64,000 nt of DNA, taken from positions 124,001 to 188,000 of the forward strand of contig DAOTJE010000004.1 of assembly GCA_035448545.1 (NCBI GenBank), read 5' to 3'. Below the pieces are notes generated by a model. It worked only from the letters and a program-made list of their open reading frames with translations, was not told where the DNA came from and ran no database searches. This DNA is from Anaerobaca sp035448545. GTDB lineage: Bacteria > Planctomycetota > Phycisphaerae > Sedimentisphaerales > Anaerobacaceae. Position 1 is the stretch's first letter; each line of letters begins with the position of its first letter. Position numbers and translations under genes: made by a program. This document shows positions 46,399-55,252 of this stretch, piece by piece.

Positions 46399-47630
46399 AA
46401 GTGGTCTGGGTGACACGGAGTTTCCTGGATTACCGGATTCCGGTCTATGAGGCGCTGTCGGAGCATCTCGGCGGCCATCTGACCGTGATATACAATGCCG
46501 ACTACGTACCCGAGCGGTGTTGCAGGAAGATCGAGCGGGTCCTGGGGCCTCGTGCCAAGGGGCTTCACGGCGAACGGGCGATCAAGTGGGCCCGGGCGAG
46601 CGGTTTCACAAATCAGGGCCTGCGAATCCCGTACCAGCCAGGTCTGATCAAGGCCGTTCTTCAGGAACAGCCCGATCTGCTGATATCGGACGGGTTCTTT
46701 CAGTGGACGTATGCCGCACTGTTCGTCAGAGCGACCCGACATATCCCTCACGTCATGTGCTACGAAAAAACCTGCCATACCGAGCGGAATGCCCAGTGGT
46801 ACCGGACCGCTTATCGTCGCCTGGCCATGCGCTGGATTGATGCGATGTGCTGCAACGGCACTTTGTGCGGGCGCTACACCGAAAGTCTTGGCTTTCCGCG
46901 CGAGCGGATCACCTTCGGGCACATGGTGGCCGATGTGGAAGGGCTTCGGCACAGCAGCGCCATGGTCACGGCCGCGCAGGTTCATGCGCTGCGGTCACAT
47001 CTGCGTCTCGACGGTCTCGTGTTTCTCTATGTCGGGCAGCTCATTGCCCGCAAGGGGGTGCACGAACTGCTGACTGCCTGGAGCCGGCTGTCTCGTACCA
47101 TCGGCCGGCAGGAGGCCACTCTGTTGATCGTCGGGGACGGACCCCAAAGGACGGACTTGGAACGGCGATGCGAACGTGAGGGTCTTGCGAGCGTCCGATT
47201 CGCCGGTGCGGTCGACTATGACGAACTAGCGCTTTACTACCGGTCCGCCGATGTGTTCACCATACCCACCTTGGAAGACAACTGGTCTCTGGTGGTATCG
47301 GAGGCAATGGCCTGTGGCCTGCCTGTCATGTGTTCGATCTACAACGGGTGTTGGCCCGAACTTGTCTCGCCGGAGAACGGGTGGACGTTTGATCCGCACG
47401 ATGCCGAGCAGACCGTGTCGGTGCTGAGGACGGTGTTGGCCAGCCGTAACCGGTTGCACGCGATGGGGCGAGCCTCCGAGCGGATCCTTACCGACTTTAC
47501 GCCGACAACGGCGGCACGCCAGATCGCCAGGGCCGGTGACATCGCAAGTGCATGGTGCCGTCGATCGTCGAAGGAGAGGATGACGTTTGCAATGACCGAC
47601 GCGGCGGGGTGCGCCCGCGAGAGCAAGTGA
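46395..47630 (+). CDS. Family 4 (GT-B) glycosyltransferase
   Basis: The 411-residue protein opens MKVVWVTRSFLDYRIPVYEA and has the C-terminal Rossmann half with FLYVGQLIARKGVHELLTAW and ATLLIVGDGP. The family 4 ExxxxxxxE signature appears in LEDNWSLVVSEAMACGLPV. It retains configuration at the sugar donor. The start overlaps the SGNH gene stop. Sugar specificity is unknown. Confidence 0.92.
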   Translation: MKVVWVTRSFLDYRIPVYEALSEHLGGHLTVIYNADYVPERCCRKIERVLGPRAKGLHGERAIKWARASGFTNQGLRIPYQPGLIKAVLQEQPDLLISDGFFQWTYAALFVRATRHIPHVMCYEKTCHTERNAQWYRTAYRRLAMRWIDAMCCNGTLCGRYTESLGFPRERITFGHMVADVEGLRHSSAMVTAAQVHALRSHLRLDGLVFLYVGQLIARKGVHELLTAWSRLSRTIGRQEATLLIVGDGPQRTDLERRCEREGLASVRFAGAVDYDELALYYRSADVFTIPTLEDNWSLVVSEAMACGLPVMCSIYNGCWPELVSPENGWTFDPHDAEQTVSVLRTVLASRNRLHAMGRASERILTDFTPTTAARQIARAGDIASAWCRRSSKERMTFAMTDAAGCARESK

Positions 47631-47708
47631 CTCTGTCTATCGGCAGGACGGCGGTCGCACCGCGACGGAGCCCTGTTTCAGGATTGCTCGTCATGTGATG
47701 TCACATCC

Positions 47709-48959
47709 ATGCGAATACTCTATGTCCATAACGACTATGCCTCGACCAGCGGCGAAGAGCACGCGGCGGAATCGCTGGTGAACCTGTTGCGTCAGCACGG
47801 GCACGAGGTCGCCTGGTTCCGACGCAGCTCGGCGGGGCTGCACCGCTCGCCGATTCGCAAGGCGCAGGCGCTCCTGGCCGGCATCTACAATCCCTATGCG
47901 GCTCGGGCGATGGAGACCGTGTTGGACGAATTCCGGCCGGACATCGTGCAGGTCCAGAACCTTTATCCCCTGATTTCCACGTCAATCTTCCGACCGATCC
48001 GGCAGCGCCATATCCCCGTGGTGATGCGCTGTCCGAATTACAGACTCTTCTGTCCCAACGGACGACACCTGGTCCACGGCCGGGTCTGCAACAAATGTGC
48101 CGGGTTCGGTCACGAGATATGGTGCGTGATCCACAATTGCGAGGGGGATTTGTTCAAGAGCCTCGGGTACGCCGCCAGAAACACCTGGGCCAGGCTGACC
48201 CGGAGGATCCTGAACGGGGTCGACGTATTCATCGTGCAGTCGCAATTCCAGCGAAAGGTCTTTGCGGCCCGCGGGATCTCTGCCGACCGCATCGAGGTGG
48301 TGCCGGGAATGGCGCCCGATGTCTCCGATTCGCCGGCCATCGGGGAAGGTGTGGCTTTCGTGGGGAGAATCAGCCCGGAAAAAGGGGTGGAGACGCTGGT
48401 GGAGGCCGCTCGGGTCGTGCCGGATATCCCCTTTGCGATTGCAGGCGATGACGCCGGCCTGGCAGGCCTTCGAGAGACCTCGCCGGCAAACGTGCGATGG
48501 CACGGTTTTCTCCGCGGCGAACAACTGGCGGACTTGTATCGAAGATCGCGAATCGTGGTGGTTCCCAGCCGCTGGTATGAGGGGTTTCCCAATGTGATCG
48601 TCCAGGCCATGATGATGGGCCGGCCGGTCATCTGCTCCAACATCGGCGGGTTGCCGGAGATCGTCGATGCCGGCAACACGGGCCTGCTGTTTGAAACGGA
48701 CAATGCGTCCGACCTGGCCCGAAAGATTCGGTATCTCTACGAGCGACCGGCGCTGTGTCGCCAGATGGGGGCGGCGGGCCGGGCGAAGGCCCTGCGGGAG
48801 TACTCGACCCAGGCGTGCTACCGGCGGCTGATGGCGGCGTTCGAGAAGGCTCAGCAAAAGGTCGACCGACGACAGGACCCTTGTCATTCGCACGACGGCC
48901 GGGTGTTTCGTTCCTGTCCCCAGCAAGAACGGGTGCCACGGATGCAAGGAAAGGGATGA
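47709..48959 (+). CDS. Family 4 (GT-B) glycosyltransferase with Cys-rich insert
   Basis: The 416-residue protein opens MRILYVHNDYASTSGEEHAA. A Cys-rich stretch at about residues 100-140 (MRCPNYRLFCPNGRHL, CNKCAGFGHEIWC, HNCEG) is typical of a subgroup of exopolysaccharide GT4 enzymes and may bind metal. The C-terminal half carries AFVGRISPEKGVETLVEA and SRWYEGFPNVIVQAMMMGRP with the donor-binding Glu pair. Its stop overlaps the next start (ATGA). Confidence 0.92.
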   Translation: MRILYVHNDYASTSGEEHAAESLVNLLRQHGHEVAWFRRSSAGLHRSPIRKAQALLAGIYNPYAARAMETVLDEFRPDIVQVQNLYPLISTSIFRPIRQRHIPVVMRCPNYRLFCPNGRHLVHGRVCNKCAGFGHEIWCVIHNCEGDLFKSLGYAARNTWARLTRRILNGVDVFIVQSQFQRKVFAARGISADRIEVVPGMAPDVSDSPAIGEGVAFVGRISPEKGVETLVEAARVVPDIPFAIAGDDAGLAGLRETSPANVRWHGFLRGEQLADLYRRSRIVVVPSRWYEGFPNVIVQAMMMGRPVICSNIGGLPEIVDAGNTGLLFETDNASDLARKIRYLYERPALCRQMGAAGRAKALREYSTQACYRRLMAAFEKAQQKVDRRQDPCHSHDGRVFRSCPQQERVPRMQGKG

Positions 48960-49498
48960 TGATGGATACGAATCCGCCGCGATGTCACGGCGTGTGTGAA
49001 GACCTGCGGTCTTGTTCCGGCGGCACGCTGACCCCCACGGCCGTGCACAAACTGCTTTGGCACTTGAAGAACAAGGGGCTGCTCCGTACATTCCGCGTCG
49101 TGACGGCGAAGCTGCTGGCACTCGTTCACCTCCGCTCCGCCGCGACCCGGTCGGCGGACCAGACGGTGACGGTGCCGGCGAGCGAAGAGGTTCTGAACCT
49201 GCAACCCGGCGAATGGGTAGAAGTACGCTCGGAGGAAGAAATCCATCGAATGTTGGATCGCAACGGTCGGTACAAAGGGCTGTTGTGGATGGCCAACATG
49301 GACCGGTTCTGCGGCAAGCGCTACCGCGTCCACAAGCGGGTGGAGAAGATGATGCTCGAGAGCAACGGCGAGATTCGCCGACTCAAGCACACCGTCCTGC
49401 TCGAAGGCGCGATGTGCGAAAACCTCTACGGATGTGACCGCTCGTGCTTTCACTTCTGGAGAGAGGCCTGGCTGAAGCGCGTTGACAACGACGCATAG
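48956..49498 (+). CDS. Small protein of unknown function with conserved-looking FCGK and C-x-x-x-C motifs
   Basis: The 180-residue product (ATG 48956, overlapping the preceding stop; GGAAAGGG upstream) has no signal peptide or membrane helix. The N-terminal half is basic and helical. The second half has an SH3-like beta pattern with LQPGEWVEVRSEEEI, then WMANMDRFCGKRYRVHK, HTVLLEGAMCENLYGCD and SCFHFWREAWLKR. The Cys pattern (FCGK, MCENLYGCDRSC) suggests zinc binding. I have seen similar proteins in polysaccharide clusters annotated only as hypothetical. ATGA coupling to a glycosyltransferase and the FemAB-like gene after it place it in glycan assembly. Confidence 0.75.
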   Translation: MMMDTNPPRCHGVCEDLRSCSGGTLTPTAVHKLLWHLKNKGLLRTFRVVTAKLLALVHLRSAATRSADQTVTVPASEEVLNLQPGEWVEVRSEEEIHRMLDRNGRYKGLLWMANMDRFCGKRYRVHKRVEKMMLESNGEIRRLKHTVLLEGAMCENLYGCDRSCFHFWREAWLKRVDNDA

Positions 49499-49515
49499 TG
49501 ACACGGAGGTTCACG

Positions 49516-50670
49516 ATGACCATGACCGATTCGAGACTCGTCGTGAGTCCGACACGCTGCAAACAATCTTCCGGCGGTTCGGCCGAAACGCCTCAGGGCT
49601 GGACGGTGGACCGCTGGACCCTCGAACAGGCGCAGGCCGGCGGGTGGGATGCGATGGTCGCAGCGCACCCGATGGGTTCGGTGTTTCAACACACCGCGTA
49701 TGGAAACGCAATCGCAACCACATTCAAGCACACGCAGCCTCACTACCTGGCGCTGCGCGACCGGGACGGATGTCTGCGGGGAGGGTTGGCCGTCTTTCTG
49801 GTCAGGAGTTGGTTGACGCACAACCGTCTCGTGTCACTTCCCTTCGCATTCTATTCCGACCCCATGGTCGAGTCGAAGGAAGAGCTCCAGACGCTCATGG
49901 ACGCGGTTCTGGCTCTCCACAAAGAGAAGCGGACCGCCTATATCGAGGTCAAGGCGCATCGGAGTGTCCATCTGCTGGAGGAGTTGGGCACGCTGACGGC
50001 GGTGTACTACCATCGGACATACTATCTGGACCTCGCTGGGGGCCTTGATGCGCTGTGGAAGGAGTTCCACAGAACCGGAGTCAAGCAGAAGATTCGCAGG
50101 GCACAAGAGGACGGGATTCGTATCCGGCCCGCCGAATCTCTGGCCGACGTCGGGACCTTCTGCGACTTGTTGGCGGAGGGCCGTCGGCGACTGGGGCTTC
50201 CTCCCCAGAACCGTGAGTATTTCGAGAACGTCTGGAAGATTCTGGTCCCGCTTGGACTGGCCCGTATCTCGATCGCGCAGAAGGACACGCAACCGGTCGG
50301 CGCGCTATGCTCGTTTCTGTTCAAGGACACCGTGTTTCTGGCCTATATCGGCGTGGTCGAAGAGTTCAATCCTTCCGGCGTGGGGCAGGGCCTCTGGTGG
50401 GATGCCATCCAGAAGGCCGCCGCGGAAGGGTATCGTTTCGTCGATCTGGGCAAGACCTCGCCGCACGCCGAAGGGCTCAGCACGTATAAGAAGCGGTGGG
50501 GAGCCGTGGAGAGGGAGGTCCCGGCTTTCTACTATCCTGCCCCCAGCGGTTCGGCGACGTTCTACGACGAAGACCGCAAATCACACCAGTTGGCCAGGAA
50601 GCTTTGGAGAGTGATGCCCAAGGGTCTGTCCCGGGCCCTGGCCCGGCTGGCCTACCGGCATATGGGGTAA
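49516..50670 (+). CDS. FemAB-like acyltransferase
   Basis: The start at 49516 is chosen because GGAGG lies 6 bases upstream; GTG 49498 is in frame. The 384-residue protein has two GNAT-like halves: WDAMVAAHPMGSVFQHTAYG near the N-terminus, then KEFHRTGVKQKIRRAQEDGI, PVGALCSFLFKDTVFLAYIG and FVDLGKTSPHAEGLSTYKKR. FemAB-like proteins transfer aminoacyl or acyl groups, and members of this type are common in exosortase-associated exopolysaccharide loci. It is one of three in this locus. Confidence 0.85.
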   Translation: MTMTDSRLVVSPTRCKQSSGGSAETPQGWTVDRWTLEQAQAGGWDAMVAAHPMGSVFQHTAYGNAIATTFKHTQPHYLALRDRDGCLRGGLAVFLVRSWLTHNRLVSLPFAFYSDPMVESKEELQTLMDAVLALHKEKRTAYIEVKAHRSVHLLEELGTLTAVYYHRTYYLDLAGGLDALWKEFHRTGVKQKIRRAQEDGIRIRPAESLADVGTFCDLLAEGRRRLGLPPQNREYFENVWKILVPLGLARISIAQKDTQPVGALCSFLFKDTVFLAYIGVVEEFNPSGVGQGLWWDAIQKAAAEGYRFVDLGKTSPHAEGLSTYKKRWGAVEREVPAFYYPAPSGSATFYDEDRKSHQLARKLWRVMPKGLSRALARLAYRHMG

Positions 50671-50713
50671 GCACAGCAGCCGGCAACCGCACGCCGGGCG
50701 GAGGAATGACACG

Positions 50714-51505
50714 ATGACGGGAACCAGGATCTTGGACGAACGGCCTGGGCGGTTCTATATCGGCAAGATGGGGATTTCCATGGTCACGATGGAGGAGGCG
50801 TTGCGGCTGATCGTGGCCAGACAGCGCGAGCGAAGGCCGGCGTACTTGTGCGCCGCCAATGTCGAAGCCACCGTCCTGTCGCAGCGCGACCCCGACTATT
50901 GTCGCATCCAGAATGAGTCGTTTCTTACACTGGCCGACAGCACGCCTTTGACGTGGTACGCCCGCGCGATGGGGCAACGGTCGGTCGAACGCGTCAGCGG
51001 TCCGGACCTGATGATCGAAGTGCTGAAGATCTCCGCTCAAGAGGGCTTCACACACTACTTCTACGGGGATACCGAACGGACGCTGGAGAGCGTCCGACAA
51101 GTGATCGGCACACGATTTCCGGGCACGCGGATTCTGGGCATGCACTCTCCGCCATTTCGGCCTCTGACGGACGCGGAAGTGAATGCAACGGTCGAGGAGA
51201 TCAACCGGCTCGAACCATCGTTCGTCTGGGTGGCGTTAGGCTGCCCGAAACAGGAACGCTGGACAGCCCGCGTCTTCCCGTCCATCCGGTCCTCGATCGT
51301 GTTCCCGGTGGGAGCGGCGTTGCGGTTTCTGATCGGTGAGTACCGCCACGCGCCGCGGGTGCTGCAGCGTTGCGGGTTGGAGGGCATCTACTGGCGAGGA
51401 TTCACCCACCCGATTCAGAGCGCCAAGTGGTACGGGTACCACGTCCCGGCGTTTGGTTCGTTGCTCGTGACCGGACTCGCCAGACGGTTCACGCAGGCGA
51501 TCTGA
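50714..51505 (+). CDS. WecG/TagA/CpsF-family glycosyltransferase (GT26)
   Basis: At 263 residues it matches family length. Diagnostic parts are LCAANVEATVLSQRDP, the active-site loop LADSTPLTWYARAMG with the candidate catalytic Asp, HYFYGDTERTLESV and WVALGCPKQERW. The family adds the second sugar, often ManNAcA or ManNAc, to an undecaprenyl-linked first sugar. GGAGGA precedes the start. The C-terminal helix PAFGSLLVTGLARRF may touch the membrane. A second family member is encoded at 63389. Confidence 0.92.
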   Translation: MTGTRILDERPGRFYIGKMGISMVTMEEALRLIVARQRERRPAYLCAANVEATVLSQRDPDYCRIQNESFLTLADSTPLTWYARAMGQRSVERVSGPDLMIEVLKISAQEGFTHYFYGDTERTLESVRQVIGTRFPGTRILGMHSPPFRPLTDAEVNATVEEINRLEPSFVWVALGCPKQERWTARVFPSIRSSIVFPVGAALRFLIGEYRHAPRVLQRCGLEGIYWRGFTHPIQSAKWYGYHVPAFGSLLVTGLARRFTQAI

Positions 51506-51547
51506 GGCGCATCGCTGCGGGCGCCTCGCGTCAAAGGAGGGTTTGTC

Positions 51548-52573
51548 GTGCATGTGGAGATGATCGGCTGGCCCGATTCGGCTTGGGACGCATTCGTCGA
51601 GGGCCATCCGGAGGGGAAACTCTGCCACACGTGGGCGTGGAATTCCATGATTGAGCGGACGTTCGGCCACGTGTCTTTCCGCCTGGCGGCGTACGAAGGC
51701 CGGACGCTTCAGGGCATCCTGGCTCTGACACTGGTACGCAGCAGGCTGTTCGGCACGCAGATGGTTTCCCAGGCGTTCAGCAACTACGGCGGGCCTCTCG
51801 TGAGCAATAAGGAAGCCGTGCCTTTACTGCTGAACTATGCGTACCGTCTGGCTCGCGAACAAGGATGCCGCCAGATCGAGTTTCGCGGCACCTCATCACT
51901 GGCCGTCGAGCATTACCGGCGAACGGATAAGGTGTGCATGCACCTTCCGCTGGACCCGAACCCCGATGCGGTCTGGCGCGGATTTCGGTCGGAGATCCGC
52001 AACCGCGTTCGCAAGGCACAGAAGGCCGGACTGACCGCCGTCGGCGGAGGGGCGGAGTTGCTCTCGGAGTTCTACGACGTCTGGACGATCCGGATGCGGC
52101 AGCTCGGCACACCCTGCTATTCGAAGAGGTTCTTCCACAATCTGATCGAGCAGTTCCCTACGTACGTGCGGGTGATTGTGATTCGCCACGGCCGTACACC
52201 GGTCGGTACCGGGCTGTTCTACGCGTTCAACCGCCTGGCGCAATGTCGCTGGGCCGCCACGCTGACGGGCGCCAATTCGCTCTCGCCCAACATGCTGCTG
52301 TACTGGACCGCGATCGAGCACTACTGTCGGGCGGGCATATCGACGTTCGACTTCGGACGCAGCACGGTGGGGGGGCCGCAATACGAATTCAAACGCCGTT
52401 GGGGGGCACAGGCCATACCCTTGTATTACGAGTATTGGACTGTACCTGGCTACCCGATGCAGGTGACCACCCCCAATGATCCTCGCTATCGCAGGAAGGT
52501 CGAGCTATGGAAGCGTCTGCCGCTCCGTGTGACACGCGTGCTGGGGCCGCGGATCAGTTGCAGTCTGGCGTGA
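51548..52573 (+). CDS. FemAB-like acyltransferase, XrtA/PEP-CTERM-locus type
   Basis: The GTG start is supported by AAAGGAGGG 7 bases upstream. The 341-residue product contains CHTWAWNSMIERTFGHVSF, FRSEIRNRVRKAQKAGLTAV, GTGLFYAFNRLAQCRWAATL and FDFGRSTVGGPQYEFKRRWG, the last being typical of FemAB proteins found in exosortase A loci. The likely role is transfer of an acyl or aminoacyl group to a glycan. It lies just upstream of a large secreted beta-helix gene. Confidence 0.88.
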   Translation: MHVEMIGWPDSAWDAFVEGHPEGKLCHTWAWNSMIERTFGHVSFRLAAYEGRTLQGILALTLVRSRLFGTQMVSQAFSNYGGPLVSNKEAVPLLLNYAYRLAREQGCRQIEFRGTSSLAVEHYRRTDKVCMHLPLDPNPDAVWRGFRSEIRNRVRKAQKAGLTAVGGGAELLSEFYDVWTIRMRQLGTPCYSKRFFHNLIEQFPTYVRVIVIRHGRTPVGTGLFYAFNRLAQCRWAATLTGANSLSPNMLLYWTAIEHYCRAGISTFDFGRSTVGGPQYEFKRRWGAQAIPLYYEYWTVPGYPMQVTTPNDPRYRRKVELWKRLPLRVTRVLGPRISCSLA

Positions 52574-52598
52574 CTATGTTGATGAGGGGGTGACCACG

Positions 52599-55151
52599 AT
52601 GGCAAGAGACAAATCGACAGCCGGCCTTGGATACCTTCGGGCCATTGTCCTGACAGGACTCCTGACGATTCCGCTGCACGGTCAGGGCGACAGCTATCTG
52701 CATCTGGGCGCATCCGGGTATGCTTTGCTGCCCGATTCTGAGGTGCATGACCTGGATTACACGAGCGATTTCAGCGTCGAGGCGGTGATCCTGATCGAGC
52801 CGGGCCAGGGTGCGGGACGCTGGCCCTACATCGTGGCCAAGGCGGTGCAGGGGACCGGCTTTCTCGTCGGGGCACCGGGGTTTGCTCTGGGACTTCGACA
52901 CGGGCATTTGCAGACCTACGGCCAGGTGATCGTTGCCAAGGTCGGCGACGGGACCCAGCAGATCCTCCTGGACGCCCGGCAGCGCGAAGGGTATGCGTAT
53001 GCCGTCATGACCTGGGACGCGACCGGCAGGGTGCTGTCACTTTATGTCAACGGCGAGCTCGAGGCCTTGGGGGCCAACAGCAACATTCAGCCCGGCAAGA
53101 TCAAGAACACCAAGCCCCTCGGGCTGGGCTACGCGACGACCTACGACCCGCTCGGCCGAGACATCATGCTGGCCAGACTCTGGAACCGCAAGCTCAGCGC
53201 GGCGGAGGTGAATGAACTGTGGTCGAACTTCGTGACGACCGGCCGGCATGCCGTCCCGCAGGGATTCAACCGCCAGCGACTTCATTCCGAGTGGCTGATG
53301 CATGAAGCCAGCGATGCACAGGGCCGCGCCGGCTCCACGCATGTCAAGGATACGGCCGGGTCGAATCACCTTCGGCTGTACAAAGGCGCAACTGTTAAAC
53401 AGGCGGCGGGGCCCCTGATCGCAACCTATCCGGCCGACGGCCAGTCGGGTGTCGACAAAGCGGTTCCCCTGACGGTGACGGGCGGGCGCGAGGCATTGCC
53501 CGGCGAGATAACGTTGCCCCTGCATTACCTCTTCCAGGTTGATGAATCGCCCGACTTCCATTCGTCGGCTCTGAGAGAGTCCTCCTGGCGGGTCCACTAC
53601 GGGCAATGGAGCCCGATTCTGAAGCCGAACACGCTCTATTACTGGCGCGCCAAGGTGCGAGATTCGTCCGTTCCCGCGAAGGAATGCGAGTTCACCTCCG
53701 GCCGCGCCTTCTCCACCGAAGGACCTTCGACGTGGTACGTCCGTCCGCGAAACGACGCACTCAGGTACGGCACGGAAGACGGGACTTCCTACGAGAATGC
53801 CTTCAACGGTGTGGTCCGTTGGGATGACAACCACGGCGCCTCGCCCGGCATCGTGTGGGGACCGGGTGGTGTCGAGGCCGGAGACAGTCTTTACGTCTGT
53901 GACCGACATGAACTCGATCCCAACGAGGACGGGTTTGCCGACCGCGGCCTCTTCTACATCAAGGCCAGCGGTTACTCGCCGGAATATCCTGTCAGGATCC
54001 GCGGGGACCACCCGCAGCACCCCGGGACCATCGTCGGCGGACCGTCCGGCTACATACTCAAGATCGAGCGAAAGAAATACGTGGAATTCAAGGGGATCGT
54101 CTTCGACGGTTTCACTCTCTCGACCGAGCCCCTGATTGACGACGGCCTCGATGAGGTGGTTACGGATGCACCACGGTCCACCTACATCGTGTTCGATAGT
54201 TGTACGATGAGGCACGCCGAGTGTCTCGTGGCGCTCGACACCGGACACGACCACTGGACGTTTCGCAACAACACGATGAGCGACGCCGGCTGCGCGATCA
54301 TCACCACGCGAACCGGCGACACCGCCGCCAACTTCCTGACCGTATCGAACAACCGGTTCGAGCGGCTGGGGCTGCCTCCCTACGACCATCCGGATGCCCA
54401 CGCCGTGGGCATCGGGGCCGGAGAGGGACATATCATCGAGGGCAATTACATCGAGAATACAGGGACGGCGATAGAATTCTGGACCTCGGTGCACCCCATG
54501 CGGAATATGATCGTACGCCACAATTTCATCAAGGACATCAAGAAGAAACGCATCACCGAAGGACACGGCATTGCCATTTCCGGCGTGAACAATGCCTCCT
54601 TCGGCCAGCGGACCGGCTTTCAGGTGTACGGCAATATCATCATGAACACCGAGGGCTCCGGAATCAGCAGCAACAACAAGGACCTGGTCAAGGTGTACCA
54701 TAACGTCATTTACAACAGCGAATACGGTCTGCGGTTCGCCGTTACCGGAGCGCCGCTTGCGGTGGATGTGCATAACAACATCGTCGCCCATCCTCGCCGA
54801 ATGTTCTTCCTTGTGGTGGCGGACACCAAGGTCCCTTGGGAGGATGTCTCCTGGGACCACAATATCTACTGGTCTGCCTCGGGCCAAGCCGCCATGTTTG
54901 GTACGATTCTGACGCCCCGACTGGGCTTCACGGCATATCAGAATGCTCTGGGATGGGATGAACACTCGCTGATGGCCAATCCATCTTTTGTGTCCTCGCT
55001 GCCTCAGTCTCCGGGGGACTTCAAACTGCGAAGTGACAGTCCGGCCATCGACGCAGGCACTGATGTCGGCGTGGCCTTTGACTTTGTGGGCAACCCGATT
55101 CCTTCGGGAAACGCTCCCGACATCGGCGCGTACGAATACACGGCGCCGTAA
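52599..55151 (+). CDS. Secreted LamG plus right-handed beta-helix protein
   Basis: From ATG 52599 the product is 850 residues. A signal peptide ends near LHGQG. Residues 30-215 form a concanavalin/LamG-like domain (YVNGELEALG, IMLARLWNRKLSAAEVNELW). Residues 260-380 look like a fibronectin-like or sugar-binding beta domain (LYYWRAKVRDS). From about 385 to 800 come parallel beta-helix coils rich in Asn and Ile (FRNNTMSDAGC, IVRHNFIKDI, VYGNIIMNT, VHNNIVAHP), ending with SPAIDAGTDVGV and DIGAYEY, a common end in such secreted proteins. Pectate-lyase-like polysaccharide lyase or epimerase activity is plausible. Confidence 0.85.
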   Translation: MARDKSTAGLGYLRAIVLTGLLTIPLHGQGDSYLHLGASGYALLPDSEVHDLDYTSDFSVEAVILIEPGQGAGRWPYIVAKAVQGTGFLVGAPGFALGLRHGHLQTYGQVIVAKVGDGTQQILLDARQREGYAYAVMTWDATGRVLSLYVNGELEALGANSNIQPGKIKNTKPLGLGYATTYDPLGRDIMLARLWNRKLSAAEVNELWSNFVTTGRHAVPQGFNRQRLHSEWLMHEASDAQGRAGSTHVKDTAGSNHLRLYKGATVKQAAGPLIATYPADGQSGVDKAVPLTVTGGREALPGEITLPLHYLFQVDESPDFHSSALRESSWRVHYGQWSPILKPNTLYYWRAKVRDSSVPAKECEFTSGRAFSTEGPSTWYVRPRNDALRYGTEDGTSYENAFNGVVRWDDNHGASPGIVWGPGGVEAGDSLYVCDRHELDPNEDGFADRGLFYIKASGYSPEYPVRIRGDHPQHPGTIVGGPSGYILKIERKKYVEFKGIVFDGFTLSTEPLIDDGLDEVVTDAPRSTYIVFDSCTMRHAECLVALDTGHDHWTFRNNTMSDAGCAIITTRTGDTAANFLTVSNNRFERLGLPPYDHPDAHAVGIGAGEGHIIEGNYIENTGTAIEFWTSVHPMRNMIVRHNFIKDIKKKRITEGHGIAISGVNNASFGQRTGFQVYGNIIMNTEGSGISSNNKDLVKVYHNVIYNSEYGLRFAVTGAPLAVDVHNNIVAHPRRMFFLVVADTKVPWEDVSWDHNIYWSASGQAAMFGTILTPRLGFTAYQNALGWDEHSLMANPSFVSSLPQSPGDFKLRSDSPAIDAGTDVGVAFDFVGNPIPSGNAPDIGAYEYTAP

Positions 55152-55252
55152 GGCGTCGACCGGTCAACATGGTTATCGGCAAGGCGTAAGGGAAACCGTC
55201 GGCACGTCGCCAGAACGCATACCGAAACGGGGGGACTCAGGAGGGCATAACC

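Noticed and set aside
53037..54965. 642-codon minus-strand open frame opposite the beta-helix protein
   Set aside because: No motif, no ribosome site, and the plus strand encodes a convincing signal peptide and repeat protein.
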